In this document: piece after piece, positions 24,317 to 38,282 of the stretch
Layout of the letters: every line of letters starts with the position of its first letter
Position numbering within the stretch: the first letter of the stretch is position 1
Assembly (NCBI RefSeq): GCF_963259705.1
Contig: NC_081842.1
Coordinates: 68,150,787 to 68,214,786 of the forward strand
DNA: 64,000 nt
Direction: 5' to 3'
Origin: Myotis daubentonii
Taxonomy: Eukaryota > Chordata > Mammalia > Chiroptera > Vespertilionidae
Translations under genes and position numbers: made by a program
The notes under the pieces: generated by a model
What the model was told of the DNA's origin: nothing
The model's input: only the letters and a program-made list of their open reading frames with translations
Databases searched by the model: none

Positions 24317-24417
24317 TATTTGATAAAAGAGGCAAGAGCACACATTGAAGCAGAGACAGTCTCTTCAATAAATGGTATTAGGAAAATTGGACAGGTACAT
24401 TCAAAAAATGAAACTAG

Positions 24418-24632
24418 GCCGAAACCGGTTTGGCTCAGTGGATAGAGCATCGGCCTGCGGACTGAAAGGTCCCAGGTTCGATTCCGGTCAAGGGCATGTA
24501 CCTGGGTTGCGGGCACTTCCCCAGTAGGAGATGTGCAGGAGGCAGCTGATCGATGTTTCTCTCTCATCGATGTTTCTAACTCTCTATCTCTCTCCCTTCC
24601 TCTCTGTAAAAAATCAATAAATATATTTTTTA
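24418..24632 (+). mobile_element. Young VES SINE with 15-bp duplication, inside L1
   Basis: CCGAAACCGGTTTGGCTCAG head, the same subfamily as the copy at 62400. AAAAAATGAAACTAG flanks it at 24403-24417 and 24633-24647 (15/15). Confidence 0.95.
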
Positions 24633-25424
24633 AAAAAATGAAACTAGACCATCAACTTACACCATACACAAGAATAAATTCAAATTAAATAAAAGACTTA
24701 AGTATAAGATGTGAAATTATAAAAGTCCTAGAAGAAACCACAGGCACCAAAATCTCAGACATCTCTTGTAGCAATATGTTTACCAATACATCTCCTAAGA
24801 TAATGGAAACTAAGGAGAAAATAAACAAATGGAACTGCATGAAATAAAAAGCTTCTGCACTGCAAAAGAAAGCATCATCAAAATAACAAGAGAGCCCACT
24901 ACATGGGAGAACATATTTTCCAATGATACATCTGATAAAGGGTTAATTTCCAAAATATATGGGGAACTCATACAACTTAACAAAAGAAAGGCAAACAATC
25001 CAATTTAAAAATTGGCAAAGGATCTAAATAGACATTTCTCTAAAGTGGACATACAGAAGGCCGAGAGACATATAAAAACATGCTCAAAGTCACTAATCAT
25101 CTGAGAGATGTAAATCAAAATGACAATAAGTTATCACTTCACACCTTCAGAATGGCTATCATCAACAAATCAACCAAGGACAAGTGTTGTGGAGGTTGTG
25201 GAGAAAAGGGAACCCTCATGCACTGCTGGTGGGAATGCAGACTGGTGCAGCCACTGTGGAAAACAGTATGAAGTTTCCTCAAAAAATTCAAGAGAACCCC
25301 CATTTGATCCAGTTATCCCACTTCTATGAATATACCCTAAGAAACTTGAAATACTCATCAGAAAGAATATATGCACACCTATGTTCACAGCAGCACAATT
25401 TACAATAGCTACAACTTGGAACCA

Positions 25425-25862
25425 TGTCAGGGCCAGCCTGACAGGTTGAGCCGGGCTGAGGCAGGGAGGTGGGAATTGAGAAAAGAAAGAAAGACAGAAA
25501 AGCAGGATCAGGAGGACTGCAGCTCATTCAAGGAACTACAGCAAATTTATTAAGCACGTAAAGCTTTATATACACAACACAGTGAATAGGAGGTCTGTCA
25601 AGAGGAATGTATTCTTTGTTCCTCTTAATCTCTAAGGGAGGGACACAGCAGAAGGACAAGTTCTCGATACAGCTTATCTCAGTAAATAGTTACAGACTTC
25701 TTGGTAAGCCATGAAAGGCTGTTCTCATTCTACAAAGGTTGCTCTCATTCTACTGATAATCGCCATCCAAAAAAGTCTGGGAAAACTGTGTGGATAAGGG
25801 TCCCAGCCTTGCTAGCCCCTTCAGGTGCAAGGACCTTGCCAGCTTACATCTGGCCCCCAACA
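25425..25862 (-). mobile_element. Solo LTR of a class II (beta/IAP-like) endogenous retrovirus
   Basis: 438 bp; on the minus strand it starts TGTTGGGGGCCAG and ends GGCCCTGACA. Flanked by GAACCA (25419-25424) and GAAACA (25863-25868), a 5/6 duplication consistent with the 6-bp duplications of class II ERVs. A reversed TATATAAAGC lies at 25563-25572 and a reversed AATAAA at 25546-25551. No internal viral genes are present. The uninterrupted L1 reads across the site. Confidence 0.85.
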
Positions 25863-26345
25863 GAAACAGCCTTAAGTGCCCATCAACAGATAAGTGGATA
25901 AAAAAGCTGTGGTGCATTTACACAGCGGAATACCACAAGCAATAAAAAGGAAAGAACTCTTAACATTTGCAACAGCATGGATGGACCTAGAGAGTATTAT
26001 GCTGAAATAAGCCAGTCAGAGAAAGATAAGTATCACATGATCTTACTCCTATGTGGGATATAATGAACCAAATAAACTGATAACCAGAAATATACCCAGA
26101 GTCATAGAAGCATGAACAGACTGTTGAACCTCAGAGGGAAGACAGGGGAGGGTGGGTGGGAAGAGATCAACCAATGAACTTGTATGCATATATGCATAAC
26201 CAGTGGACACAGACAAGGGTGTTGTGAGGGCCTGTGGGGGAGGGACAGAGGAGGAAGGGAGAGGGCTGGAAGAGGTTTATGGGGATATGGGGGGGGGTGT
26301 GAAAGAGGACCTATGTAATAATTTCAACAATAAAGATTAAAAAAT

Positions 26346-27765
26346 AATAATAATAAAATAAAATGATTGGCAAAGTTGGGGCCTCCAGGAAGCTGCTCCA
26401 GCTGTGTGGCAAACGTGTGATCTGACAGGTACTATACTGGTATATGTATTTGTCTATCTATCCATTTTCCATTTCAGGACACACTTCTCCCAAATTCTTT
26501 CTTTGACCTTACTCCAAAATAAAGCTAACTCCATTAATTTTTGCTTGAATTATTATTTATTTCATTTTTGTTTTCTCTCATAGATCCATCTAAATAAGGA
26601 GAGGATTCTACTCTTGAGACAAATGTAAGTAGAGCTTGTGACATGCAGCTCTGAAAAAGCCTTTCACCTTATTTGATCTGATTCCCTCTACTCAGTTACT
26701 TCACTTTTATAGTTAAAAATATGAATTTTGCCTGTTTCCGCCTGTTTTATAACGCTGTTTTTTTCACCATTTTTTCCACTAATTTGGTTGATCTTCATAG
26801 CTTCTCCCAAATTGACTAATTTAACTCTGTTCTTTCTACCAACTAGCTTTCATGCCTTCCTACCTTCTAAAAATAGATTCCTCCATGAGACAACATTGCC
26901 CATTGAACAAGGATAAAGGAAAAACAATATAAAAATTTTGTATATTCAATTTGTCATAACTATGCAAAATTAATGTGTTAGATTGGGCTTTCCCAAAAGC
27001 AGACTCCAAAACAGAATAAAATGTGCAAGGAAATGCCTGTGGGAAAAAAGGGCATATTTCATGTATGCTAACTTAAAATATATAGGAGAGCTGGGATGTA
27101 TGCACAAAACAGTTTGGTGCTGAGTGACGAGAGCAGGAAGTAGGTTGGGTAGAAGCACCCTAAATTGCTGTTGTACTCCAAGAAAGGCTTCACAAGGCTG
27201 GGGGGGGGGGGGGGCGGGGGAGTCTTGAAGCCAAAGTGGGTCAGTGGAGGAGTCCATGTCTCCCAGAAGTTGACCTGCCTGATGTTTCTGTTGTGCTCAG
27301 TCACTGACTAGGAAGCAAGGCCTCATGGCCCAATGGGATGATGAATTTCAGAAGCAGGGCTTGGGGATCTTGGTCAATGACACCCCTTGTAGTAGGAAAT
27401 CTACAAGGAATGCCACCCCCTCCCTTTTTTCATGTAACCCCTGAAGTTCTTTCTGGAAGAACAAGTTGATGCTTTCAGACTCTAACATTTTGCTGAGCTG
27501 TGAAGCTGCAAGCACTTCAAAGCACGTATGCACCCACAAAAGTGAAAGATAAAACAATTTGCAAAACAATCATGCACCCATAAGTTGGTTTCATGAGAAA
27601 AGCATTGAGATAAACATATACAACAGCACAAGTACACACAGGTGCGTGGGATATATGAGAAGCCAACTCTCCTTCTGCCCATCCTTCAAATATACAAAAA
27701 CATGACCTAGGAAGCCTATACTTTTCTGACTGGGAGGAAAGAAAGGAAAATGCATTTATTAGGAT
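26346..27765. other. Intergenic stretch, largely unique
   Basis: No gene recognised. A G run at 27200-27221 is the only striking feature. Short ORFs look like chance. Confidence 0.4.
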
Positions 27766-27769
27766 TCTA

Positions 27770-27915
27770 GTTTTGTGCCAGGCACTGCGGCAGGTGGTTT
27801 CACGCATGGTAACTTAAAATATAGAGTACTTGGATACTCATAACAACCTTCCAGTAGGTGCTATTATTTCTGCTACAGATGAAGTAATGGGATTCAAAGA
27901 GGTCCTAAATTAAAA
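27770..27915 (-). mobile_element. MIR/L2-type remnant
   Basis: TGTGCCAGGCACTGCGGCAG, then CTCATAACAACCTTCCAGTA and CTACAGATGAAGTAATGG, the order seen in MIR/L2 sequences. Confidence 0.55.
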
Positions 27916-30900
27916 GTTATGAATAGGTAAATAAAATATTTGGAACTTGAGTGTATTTACAGTGGCCTCTGGTGGGCTTCCACAGCTATTAGATAGTCTT
28001 TTTTTTCCATTCCTTTGGATTTTTAAAAAACGCTGATAAATTAATGTTTAATTTTTTTACTGTGACCTATAAGTAAAAATAAATATGCTTTATCACTTGG
28101 GGGAAAGTTAAGGAACTTGTCTATGTTCTCACATCTACTAAATGATAGAACTACAGCTCTTCAAGTTTCCCTATAGGTAAGCAAGAGAAGGGTGTTCTTG
28201 GGTGGTCTCTGATATACATTTTTTATTGCAAGAGAGTTTTTCCCCCAAAGCATCTTCAATCTCCTAACTTTTGCAACTGAGGGTATTTTATACCATCTTT
28301 TGGATCAGCCCTATCCAGTTTACAGTATGGTATCAATCCTCTCACCAAAGGGATATCTTAGGAGTCAAGGGGAGGATCTTAATATCAAATCAGCATCCTT
28401 ACCCAACTCAGGTGTGGTGCCAATGACTATGATCCTTTTCTGTATTCCAGATTCAGTAAGTGATCCCCGCCTTGATTACCTGTTCATTCCTCCAGTCTTG
28501 CTGTGACTGCACAACTGTTTGAACTCCTTCTCATCTTTCGGAGAGTTAGAGCTCTTTGCCTGAGGGACAGTTGCAATGGCTGGGCCCTTCTTTAGACTTC
28601 TTGTCTTCAGGCCTCTTATCATTTATACCCTATAGTTCTGAGGCTTTCCTGATGGCAGATTCATCCTTGTGAATCTTTGAAATTTAGATACTGCATAGTC
28701 TGCTACATTTCTCTACTAATCAAAGCTTTGTTATGCCACTTACTTCAGAGTCTATCTCTAAGCAAGAATGACTCCCACTAGCAAGTAAACATTTTAACTT
28801 GTTCTCCCATCATTATTTTTGGCTTATTAATACGGGGCTTCCTGGTATCCATCTTGTCCAAATGAAAACCCAGGAATAATTATAGATACAATTTACTAAG
28901 CACTTTTCATACATTACCCCAGTAACCAACATAATAGATATTATCACCATCTGTGTTGAGGAAAATTGAGATGTGGAGAATAGAACATTGAGATGCGGAG
29001 CACATTTGGTGCCCTAAAAGCAGACATTGAAATAGATTAGGGATCAATACCTCTGAAAGGAAGGGGGAAGAAGCAAGATTGGGAAGAGGAAGAAATTAAA
29101 CTGTAATATAGGCCTAATGTAACCTTGGCTGACTCAACCAGGAGCTCTGGGTCAAGTATTACCCACCCACATCCCATCTGAGGCTGAGATGGTCGCCCTT
29201 TATACGCTTTCTTAGCTCCATTGCTGGATGAGGCTGTCATGGGAAAGCATGACTTGGGCAAGGTGAGTTAATTGAGTACACCCTGAAGAAGTTTACACCT
29301 GGAAGCTGTCTTCTGACTCCATTCTCCAAAGTTAAGAGCAAATCTGTCCTTGAAGGGGGATCTGAGTGATACATTTCTGTGTCTACTGAGATTCTAAGAA
29401 TCTGGGAAACCTATGAAACATTCTAGAGCTAGTAAGTGACAGAGATTTGATATCAAGTCTTTTGTGACTCAAAAGTCTATGCACCTCACCAGTTCATAAT
29501 TGGTTTCCAAATGTCTACTGAAACCAACTGAATCAGAATCATCTTAGGAGATTTCTTTAAAATAGGAATATTGGCCTCAATCCTGTGAGATTTACATTCA
29601 ATGGATGTGGATAGATCCTGGAACCACATCCAGTTTATAAAAGTGTCCAGGCTCATTCTGAAGTACAGTTATATACAGAAACCACTGACACCGAAGAATG
29701 GGAAACATTTTAAATACTGGACTACATTTATGGTAAAAGCTATACAATGTTTTTAGGGTGTTAAAAATTCAGATCCAGGATTCATCCCTATGGGCTGATG
29801 TCTAATGTCAGTGGCAAAATTTTAAAGATTGGCTTAAAATCTTGAACCAAAGATGGGCTTTCATTTGGACAAGATGGATACCAAGAACCCCTGTATTAAT
29901 AAGCCAGGACTCTGCATCTCACTTTGTGATTGCTGGTCTCTGATCACCCTGGGGTAAAAGTACTGGAGGAAGTCTAGCTATTTCACAATTCATGAAAGCA
30001 AGTGAGTCTGTAAGTGAACTAAAGAATTTGCCTTCTAAGCGGTGCCTACGATGTCTGCAAAATGAATTTGAAGATGCCAAATTCTATTTTGCCTTTTGTC
30101 TTTCACCATAAAATTGGAGATAGTTTTAAACTGTTTTTTAAATACAATGCAATGACTTTTAAGATTGTAGTAAATTCTTTAAATTTGCACATTTAAATAA
30201 ATGTATAATTTTCTGATCAAACAATACATGAGTATATAAGATAAGGGTCAAGACTGAAGTTTGATTACTTGAGGAGATATAAATGTAAAGCAAAATTGGC
30301 TTGTTGCTGAGCTAACAAATTTCTGAGACAGGCTTCTCTGAACTCTTCTTTACTAAAATGAAACAAGAAGTCTGATTCTGAGGGAGGGCTCTGCCTCCAG
30401 TGGGGCTCTTGGCACTCCAGCTATGGAAGCATAAAGGACCAATCATACTGATAAAAGTAACAAAAGAGATATATGTTAAAAATACATATTGCAAAAGGTA
30501 TTTTTTTACAAATTCTACCTAATTAGCAGAGGCTTTTTTTATATGAAGAAAAACTTTAAATAGTGAATCATAAAGGTTTTGTTCTGAGATAAACAAAGTT
30601 TATATAACTTCTCTCCAGTTTGTGACAATATCCTGAGATCCGTGGTTTATGGTTCATGGCTTTTGACTCCTGTGGCCATTTTAAAGGGACAGTGAGCCTT
30701 GCCTCAGCTCCCATAGGCCGTTTGCACTCCACCTTGAGTATGGAGAGCTGTGTAAATGCTGCATGAATATTTCACAGGGTGTTTACTGAGTAAGGAATGG
30801 AAGCTCTAAGAAGTTATATATAATTGCTGTGGGTTACACTGTGGTGGTTGAAATGCATGAATGCCTAAGTTTCAACACTAGAGGTTCATATGAGAAAATT

Positions 30901-31899
30901 ACAGCATTGGTTACTGAGCTCTTTAAAATCAGGAACTGTGACTAACTCATCTTTGTGCCTCCAACCTGTGCACAATTGTTTATTTGGGTCAGTAAGTACA
31001 TGAAAACTGTTTTTTAACCTCATGCACTTAAAACCATTGAAATTTGGCCTTGGAAGAAAATCGCCAGCCTCTGAGAGAAAGACTCACAAAACCAACTTCT
31101 GTCAATGACCAGAGATGTCACAAATCTAGATTTCTCATTTGGAATCTCAAGTGGGTGGATTTAATTAACTGCTATAATTAGAAGCTAGTTATTAGAAGTG
31201 GCCTTGGAGCAAACAGTCCCACATCGACCCTGAGCTATCTGATCTCGAACTTTTCCATTTATTCCCTTATTGTTTCAATTCTATTTAATCCAGACAAAAA
31301 CCACATGAAGAATGCTGAAAATGAAAGTTTCCTTTAATTGGTATTCAAGATGTCATTTAGCTCAAAACTTTATTATTTGGAGAGAACATGCAGCTAATGC
31401 TAACGATGATCTTGTTCCATTGATATTTATCTACAGATTAAAGGCAGTTGCCCTTCCCTCACCTCTTGAGGAAGTGCTTCCTGCCACTCATTTTCTCCAT
31501 AACCTCAAATAAACCTCCATTGGTTTAATGACAATAAGCATTCTTATTGTACCATGACATGATGTTTGGGAAGAAAAATCTAAAATCTTTTACATTAAAG
31601 AAGTTTCATAAGCACGTGCTATGAAAAGGGGGAAAACATATACTTACCATAGGTAGTTTTTACCACAAATTTCTTGACCTTGGTTTCATTAAAGTCTCAA
31701 CCTAAACATTGCAACCATATAGATTTCTTTAGAGTTTTTTCATGTCATTGAAATTTGATTGAGAAAAACTTTAACGTGGGACACAAAGGGTGATAAATGG
31801 AAGGAGAAGTTAAGGACTGAGCTGCTTTGCAGATCAGAGCATTTGAAAGTGAACGCCCAATGTGACAAGAAGCAAAAACCACAGGATACCATATACTCT
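27916..31899. other. Mostly unique 5' flank of BTLA
   Basis: Lowest repeat density in the window. Old traces only: MIR-like at 28870-28990 and MER5-like at 29500-29690. No exon with family similarity was seen. Lymphoid enhancers could lie here, but I see no decisive motif. Confidence 0.45.
29500..29690 (-). mobile_element. MER5-like hAT MITE remnant
   Basis: AACTGAATCAGAATCATCTT and a terminal AGAAACCACTG resemble MER5A pieces. Weak match. Confidence 0.4.
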
Positions 31900-32075
31900 T
31901 TCTGTTCATTTTGCTTCTCAAGCAACTCACGCTCTTCCTAGTGTCTGTACCTACATCCTCTCTCTTTATTTCACAGATGTCGCTGGGGTAGTGAACCCGA
32001 TCCAACCCTGAAGAGCTCAGGGGAGGAAGGGAAGCCTTCTACTTGAGAAGATTTTGCTCCCAATGGGCACAGGAA
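31900..32075 (+). promoter_or_regulatory. BTLA: Probable BTLA 5' UTR / proximal promoter
   Basis: Region directly before the BTLA start codon. I see no convincing TATA box or CpG island, as is common for lymphoid receptor genes, so the transcription start cannot be placed. Two upstream ATGs are present: 31978 (followed almost at once by TAG) and 32063 (overlapping the BTLA start in the +1 frame). Confidence 0.4.
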
Positions 32076-32151
32076 ATGAAGACATTGCCTACCATGCTTG
32101 GAATTTGGATCCTCTTCTTAATCGTTCCTCTGGGCATCTGGAGTATCGAAG
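32063..32151 (+). other. Overlapping upstream ORF, first-exon part
   Basis: An ATG at 32063, 13 nt before the BTLA ATG, opens the +1 frame. After splicing to exon 2 it reads 34 codons and stops at TGA within the first 20 nt of exon 2. Its context is C at -3 and G at +4, so leaky scanning is expected. If the mRNA leader includes it, it would lower BTLA translation. It is an inferred regulatory element, not a proposed protein gene. Confidence 0.45.
32076..32151 (+). CDS. BTLA: BTLA coding exon 1: signal peptide
   Basis: Encodes residues 1-25 plus the first base of codon 26. It begins MKTLPTML and continues into a hydrophobic core ([15 protein letters not shown]), a typical cleavable secretion signal. 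The start at 32076 was chosen because the protein then begins like other mammalian BTLAs; a G at -3 (32073) gives a reasonable Kozak context. A second in-frame Met is residue 7. The exon ends in AAG followed by donor GTGAAA at 32152. The 5' UTR lies just upstream, but its start is not visible from sequence alone. Confidence 0.93.
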
Positions 32152-35100
32152 GTGAAACGCCTACTTAGATTACTTTTTTTTTTATTTTATTTTCCTTAGG
32201 GGCATGTTGGAGGTAATGTTTTTCCTTGCTGATCTTACTGGGATGTAGTGTTTATGTGGAAGACAATGGTAGATAAAACGAAGTAGTTAGATTTGCTCAC
32301 TGAAGACCTTCTAGGACATTAACCATATTAGAACATGGTATTGTACTCAAGTCGTTTTGGCTGATTTTCTTAAAAACATGTTCGATTAGTAAGAAAAAAT
32401 AATTGGGTAGATGTTATAAGTAGTTAGGGACAAATTTAGCACTACTACTAGCAAAACGGCTCTGAATGTCATACTGATGGTGAACGGCTTGTTCTTTCCA
32501 AACCGAAGCTTGGCAGAGTGAGTGTGGTATTACTGGGTTCGGTAGGAAAGGTATCAGATACCTCACTCCATGGCTACTCTGGAGTAATGTTGCTAAATAA
32601 AATCACACTACTTGCCTCCGTGGAGTGTGTGCCTGGAGAATACTGATTGAGAACATGCTGAGAAAGATAGAATTGGAGCATTCTGTCATTGCGTCTAAGA
32701 AAATGGTTCTGATTCAGGTGTCATTTGACATAGAAAACAGCTTGGGTTCTGCATAGATGTTGTTTGGCCACTTTTGCAAAGATTTTATGAGTTCATTAGC
32801 TCCCTAACTTTGACACATTGTAAAGGGCTATAAATAGCTACCAGCGGTTTTAGATTTTTCTCAGGTCTGGTTTCAAATATCCTACTTTATAATAACCACA
32901 AGCACACATACTCTTTCCAGTTTTAAATCCGAAAATATGGCCCCTGAAAACCTATAAAATGGTATCTACAACTCTGGAACAGGGTGCTTTGGAATTTGTC
33001 TCCATGAGGTCAGGATGGCACATAACCAGGAGCAAAATAAAACTTCCCTTTAGTCATCTAAGTATTTTCATGATTGTATATTTTTATGTGTGTATATTTG
33101 GTATTATGTTGACAAGGGGGTTAGATGGATGACTGGATTTTTCACTTTCCATAAGATGCCTTTAATCACATAGCTACAACTGGAGTCAAATATTATAAAT
33201 ATTATTAAAAATCATTTATACCAGTTTGAAGAAAATATAAACGATTCCATGTAAAATGAAATAAAATAATTTTTAGTGCTGTATCAGACTGGGATTGGGG
33301 TACAACTTCTATTCCCCCTCCCAACATGCTTACAAAAAAGAACTTGAGTGTTAGAATGGGGTTAGTTTACTGGCTTTGCCACTTGCTGTGTGCCTTTGGT
33401 TAAGTTTCTTATCTTCTCTTATCCTTAGTTTCCTCCTTTGTAAAATAGAGATAATAATTGTACCTAAATTATGGGCCTATTGTGGACACTGCATATGCAG
33501 TAATATGGATAAAATAACTGGCACAACAAGTGCACACAATAAAAGCTTGCTAAATGTTAATGGCATTTTTGCTAATATTATTTTCACAGGCAACCCTCAC
33601 AAAATTCAATTAAATGGGCAGCAAGGTTTAACATTATTATTTAAATAGTTGAGTTTTTAAAGCTAAAATAAAATGAATATATTTGGCCCAAAACATAGGG
33701 AACCAAATTCTTTGGAAAATGAAAGGGAAAGCCTTGGATAAAGTCCTGGCCAGGTATCTTACATAGCAGCTGATGTGTTATGGCATTTCTTTCATTAAAT
33801 TAGGATATGGGTTGAGATAAGGGAATGTTTGGTGAGATTTGTTCTCCCAGACAGAGCTAATGACTATTTCTTAAAAACCACACAACCTTTGTATCTTGGA
33901 GAATTCCTGTGATTTAGTTAATCACTGAATTCTTTACACTGGCACAGTTTCAAAGTGTTTAAAAATAACTTAAAAAGATATTTTTCATCCTCCACTTCAA
34001 TTCAATGTGAGATGGGTGTGCCTCTTCCCAGAAATCAGGCTGCACTGAGAATAAGGTTGTGAAAAATGTAACATTCACTAAAAACTTACTTCTCTATAAT
34101 GAAATCATGCTTGCTTAAGTGTTTCTCAAAAGTACTTAATGGGGGCACTCTGCCCCTCGATATCTGACGTAGAATTTCTATTCCGATGAAAAGCATATGT
34201 GCAGAACATGCTGGCAGGGACTAGGCTGCAGTGCAGAAGCCCCTGTCAGTCACCTGCCTCACTGCAGGCGAGCAGCTCCAGCTGTGAGGCCCTGGGCCAC
34301 TTGATCAGTTGAGGGTCAACCTAGGATTCCACCTTTAAGCAGGCAGAAGCACTGCAGCTAATGTCTGACTACACACCTGGCACTATATATGATCCCGAAT
34401 GAAGGCTGTAGGAAATCTTTGATTGATCATGGCTTATTGTGAGAAGAAAAAATCCTAATCTGACCTGGTAGCAGAGGACACTCATAGTTTGGCTCTTTTG
34501 AGAACACAGTGGTTATGGCCAAGTCTCCTTTGGGTCTTGCCTGTGTCCTCTTTAGCCTGTGTTGTGATACTTCGGTATGAACCATGGATCCATACTCCAC
34601 ATCCCACCCACAAAGATTGTGTTGCTTCACGGTGAACTGGCCATATTGTTAGGTCAGAGCAGAAACATTAGGACAGAAAGTGCTCTGCATGTGTCTCTCA
34701 TTCCTTGAAGTTTCAGGGTCTTTATCAGGCTTATTTCTAAGACTGTATCTATTTGTTCCTGTTGAAAGGGGCACAGGAAGTAGAGCGCTGCCTTCTGCCA
34801 AATGCCTGTGTATTGTTATTATATGAATGCCTGCCACTAAATATGACTACCTTTGACATAAATGTCTAGGGATACTTTCTGCAGTGGCGGGATTTCCTGA
34901 ATTAAGGTTTGAATAGGTTAACCCCTACGCTGATTACAGCCTTGGAAAGACTTCCCAAACACTAAAAAGCTCTTTAATTAACTGTTGCTTCCTCTCTCCC
35001 ACTATCAAAATTTCCTCTATTGTAATGTTGAAGTCAAGTGCTGTTGATCTTGCTTCACTGGGACTCTCCTACTTAATTTCTATTATTTGTGAATTTCACC

Positions 35101-38100
35101 TTTACTGAGAGTTCAGAGTTGTTGAAAGAAAATGTTCAGTATCTGTAATCAGGTCTAAAAATGAAATCAACATTTTGCTTTGTTCTTTGGAGAGGCAGTG
35201 GTGGGACTCTAGAGCTAGGACTGGATTACTATTCCATCTCTGCCATTCACTGGTTCTGTGACTATAATCTCTCTGATTCTCTTCCCTCATCTAAACAATG
35301 GGGACAATAATGACATTAACCTATTTGGGTTGACAAAGTCACCTATAAGTAACTGTTGATATCATTACCTGCTATCATCCCCAGTCACCAAGAAATGATA
35401 ATAGAATTTGGGAGTCACGAGATTTGAGCTATATTCTGTCATCACATTCTATTATAAGCAATTTGTTTCACTTTTCTAATATTCCCCATTCTCTTACCTT
35501 AAAATAAGCTCAGTATTATCCACCTTTATGGTATCCTCTCATGGATTCTTACTTCTGTGTTTATCCCATAGAAGAAATTACTTACATGCATGTTTCTGTG
35601 TGTACACAAGCAGGGGTATCACTGTAGTTTTCTCAGAATGTAAATATGTACATTTTGAGGTTCACTTTGAACACAGGCCAAGAGAGTGTTAGAGGCCAGT
35701 GGTAGGGAAACATCAGGTTTAGCAGGTAGAGCTCTGTACCTCCTCTCTTCCTTCCTAATAGCCACATTTATTTTATGAGTACAACCTGGAATTTGAATAT
35801 ATCACAAACAATCCATTGTCCAGAAGTGGCTATAAGGAAGGTTGGGGCATTTAGGTTCTAGCTAGATGGTCATGGCTCCATTTCACTTCTCTGATATTAG
35901 AAGAGGGGAATTAATATGGGGGAGGGGGGGCAAGGGGGGCAATTGGCAGTTTCTGCCTGCATAGATATTGTTAAGTATCTTCTAGGGCTTTGAAAATGCC
36001 AGTGAATCTCAGTGTAGCAGAATGTATTAGGTTGCCCAGGAAGTATCTGGGAAAGAAGTGAAAATGAACTTTCCCTGTGTCTTTCCAATAACACATAAAC
36101 CTAAACTTACTCTGAGCACCACACCTAACCATTCTATCACTGTAGGCAATATTTAGAAATACTCATGTTGGTTTCTTTTTTAATAAATTTTTTTGGGTGA
36201 TATTGATACTAAGATCATATAGGTTTCATGTATACATCTCTATAATTCATGATCTATATATTGCATTGTGTGCCCACCACCCAAAGTCAAATCACCTTCT
36301 GTGACCATATATTTGGCCCCCTTTACCTTTTACTAGCCCCAATCCCCTTCCCTCTGGTAACCACCATACTGTTGCCTGTGTCAAATAGTTTCAGTTTTAT
36401 ATCCCACATATGAGTGAAATCATATGGTTCTTAGATTTTTCTGACTGACTTATTTTGATTAGTATAATATTCTCAAGGTTCGGCTTTTTAAAGTCTGAGT
36501 AATATTCCATACTACTTTATCCAGTCCTCTATTGAAACACATCTTGGTTGTCTCCATATCTTTGCCAGTGTGAATAATGCTGGAATGAACATAGGGGTGC
36601 ATATATCTTTGCAAATGTTTTAAAGTTTTTTGTGTAGAGACATAGGAGAGGGATTGCTGGGTCATATGGTTACTCTATTCTTAATTTTTTGAAGAACTGC
36701 CATACTGTTTTCCATAGTGGCTATACCAATCTACATTCCCACCACCAGTAAATGAGGTTTCCTTTTACTCCAAAACCTCTCCAACACTCGTTATTACCTG
36801 CCTTGTTGATTATAGCCATTCTAACAGGTGTGAGGTGGTATCTCATTGTAGTTTTGATTTGCATTTCCCTAATCACTAGTGAGGTTGAACATCTTTCCAT
36901 TTATTTGTTGGTCATTTGTATGTCTTCTTTGGGGAGGTGTCTGTTCAGGTCCTTTGCCCATTTTTAAATTGCATTGTTTGTTTGTTTGATGCTGAGTTGT
37001 TTGTGTTTTTTATATATTTTGGATATTAACCCTATGTCGGAAATGTCATTTGTAAATATTATCTCCCATTTGGTTGGATGCCTTTTTGTTTTGATTTTGT
37101 TTTTTGTTGTGCAGAAGCCTTTTAGTTTGATATAGTCCCATCCATTTGTTTTTGTCTTTACGTCCCTTGCTTTTGGGGTCAAATTCATAAAACATTCTCT
37201 ATGGCCAAGGTCCATAAGTTTAGTACCTAATGTTATCTTTTATATAAGTTATTATTTCCGATAAAATGCTGAAGGCTTTCTTTGATGCTGCTGTCTCTAG
37301 CTTCTAAGATATTCTCTTAGATTTTTTCTGCCCTACTTTTCTTCCTGAAGTCACTGTGACCAAGGTGAAAAGCCTATCACCTTTGAAAGACAGGCCCACC
37401 TGTGTCATGTAATTAGTGTCTTCCCAGGCCAGAGCTAGTCTCTAAATTGACAACAAAAAACATTGTTTGTTAGGTCTCATTGTATTGAAAGATAATTACA
37501 CATTGGCCAACAAACTTTCCACCAGACACTCATTATTGCCACATACGGTGGGCATGACTCTGAATCCTCTGTCATGGGGAGGCAAACATGGTGCCAATAG
37601 GGTAGAATCACAAGGGGACGTTTGTTACTTGGTAGGGAGGTACTTGGAAAAGTACCGAAAGACAAATATTTTTTTTACTTGACCAACGCTGGCCTTGCTG
37701 GTTAATGTACTAGTATTGCTGTAGGATTTCATCTCTCAGATAAAAGAACATTTTTCTCTGGGATATACTGCTTTTTCGATATTATATTTGTTTGCCTGAT
37801 GAGTATACCCATTTTTATACATCACTGCTGATTCCTATGAAAGCAGTTGGAAACAACTATTCAGAGCGAAGGCACTTGAAGCAGATCTTCTGGGTTTCCG
37901 TCTTGTCTCTGCTACCTACATGTCTTGTGACCTTGAACAATAACTCAACCTCTCCACATTAATTTTATTCCAAATATACAATACCTGAAATTTATTGTTT
38001 ATTATAAGCAAGCAGAGTCCTACGGACCCTTCCTATATGTTTTCATTGGCTTTCACAACTATTCCCCTGCAAGAGAAGAGCTTGTACTTTAGAGTTAGCC

Positions 38101-38251
38101 GGGCTTGGGTTCAAGTCCTGGTCCTGGCTCTGCCTCCTACCAAGTAGTTCTCTTGACCTGTTAGTTTCTCTAACACTTGGTTTTCAAAACTTAAAATAAA
38201 GACAAAAATAGTAACTACCTTATAAAATTGTTGTGAGGATCAAATAAAACA

Positions 38252-38282
<31 letters not shown>

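Larger units (their letters stand above)
22592..26345 (+). mobile_element. 5'-inverted (twin-primed) L1 with nested insertions
   Basis: 22592-23350 is reversed ORF2 ending at the reversed catalytic FTDDMIL motif. From about 23360 forward ORF2 resumes exactly downstream (YIENP), then runs through the C-terminus, 3' UTR and AATAAAGATTAAAAAA tail at about 26345. The break falls inside the RT domain. Guests: Helitron 23962-24316, VES SINE 24418-24632, solo LTR 25425-25862. No functional ORF remains. Confidence 0.88.

Noticed and set aside
24418..24500. tRNA gene
   Set aside because: The tRNA-like A and B boxes belong to the head of a VES SINE, with SINE tail and target duplication present.
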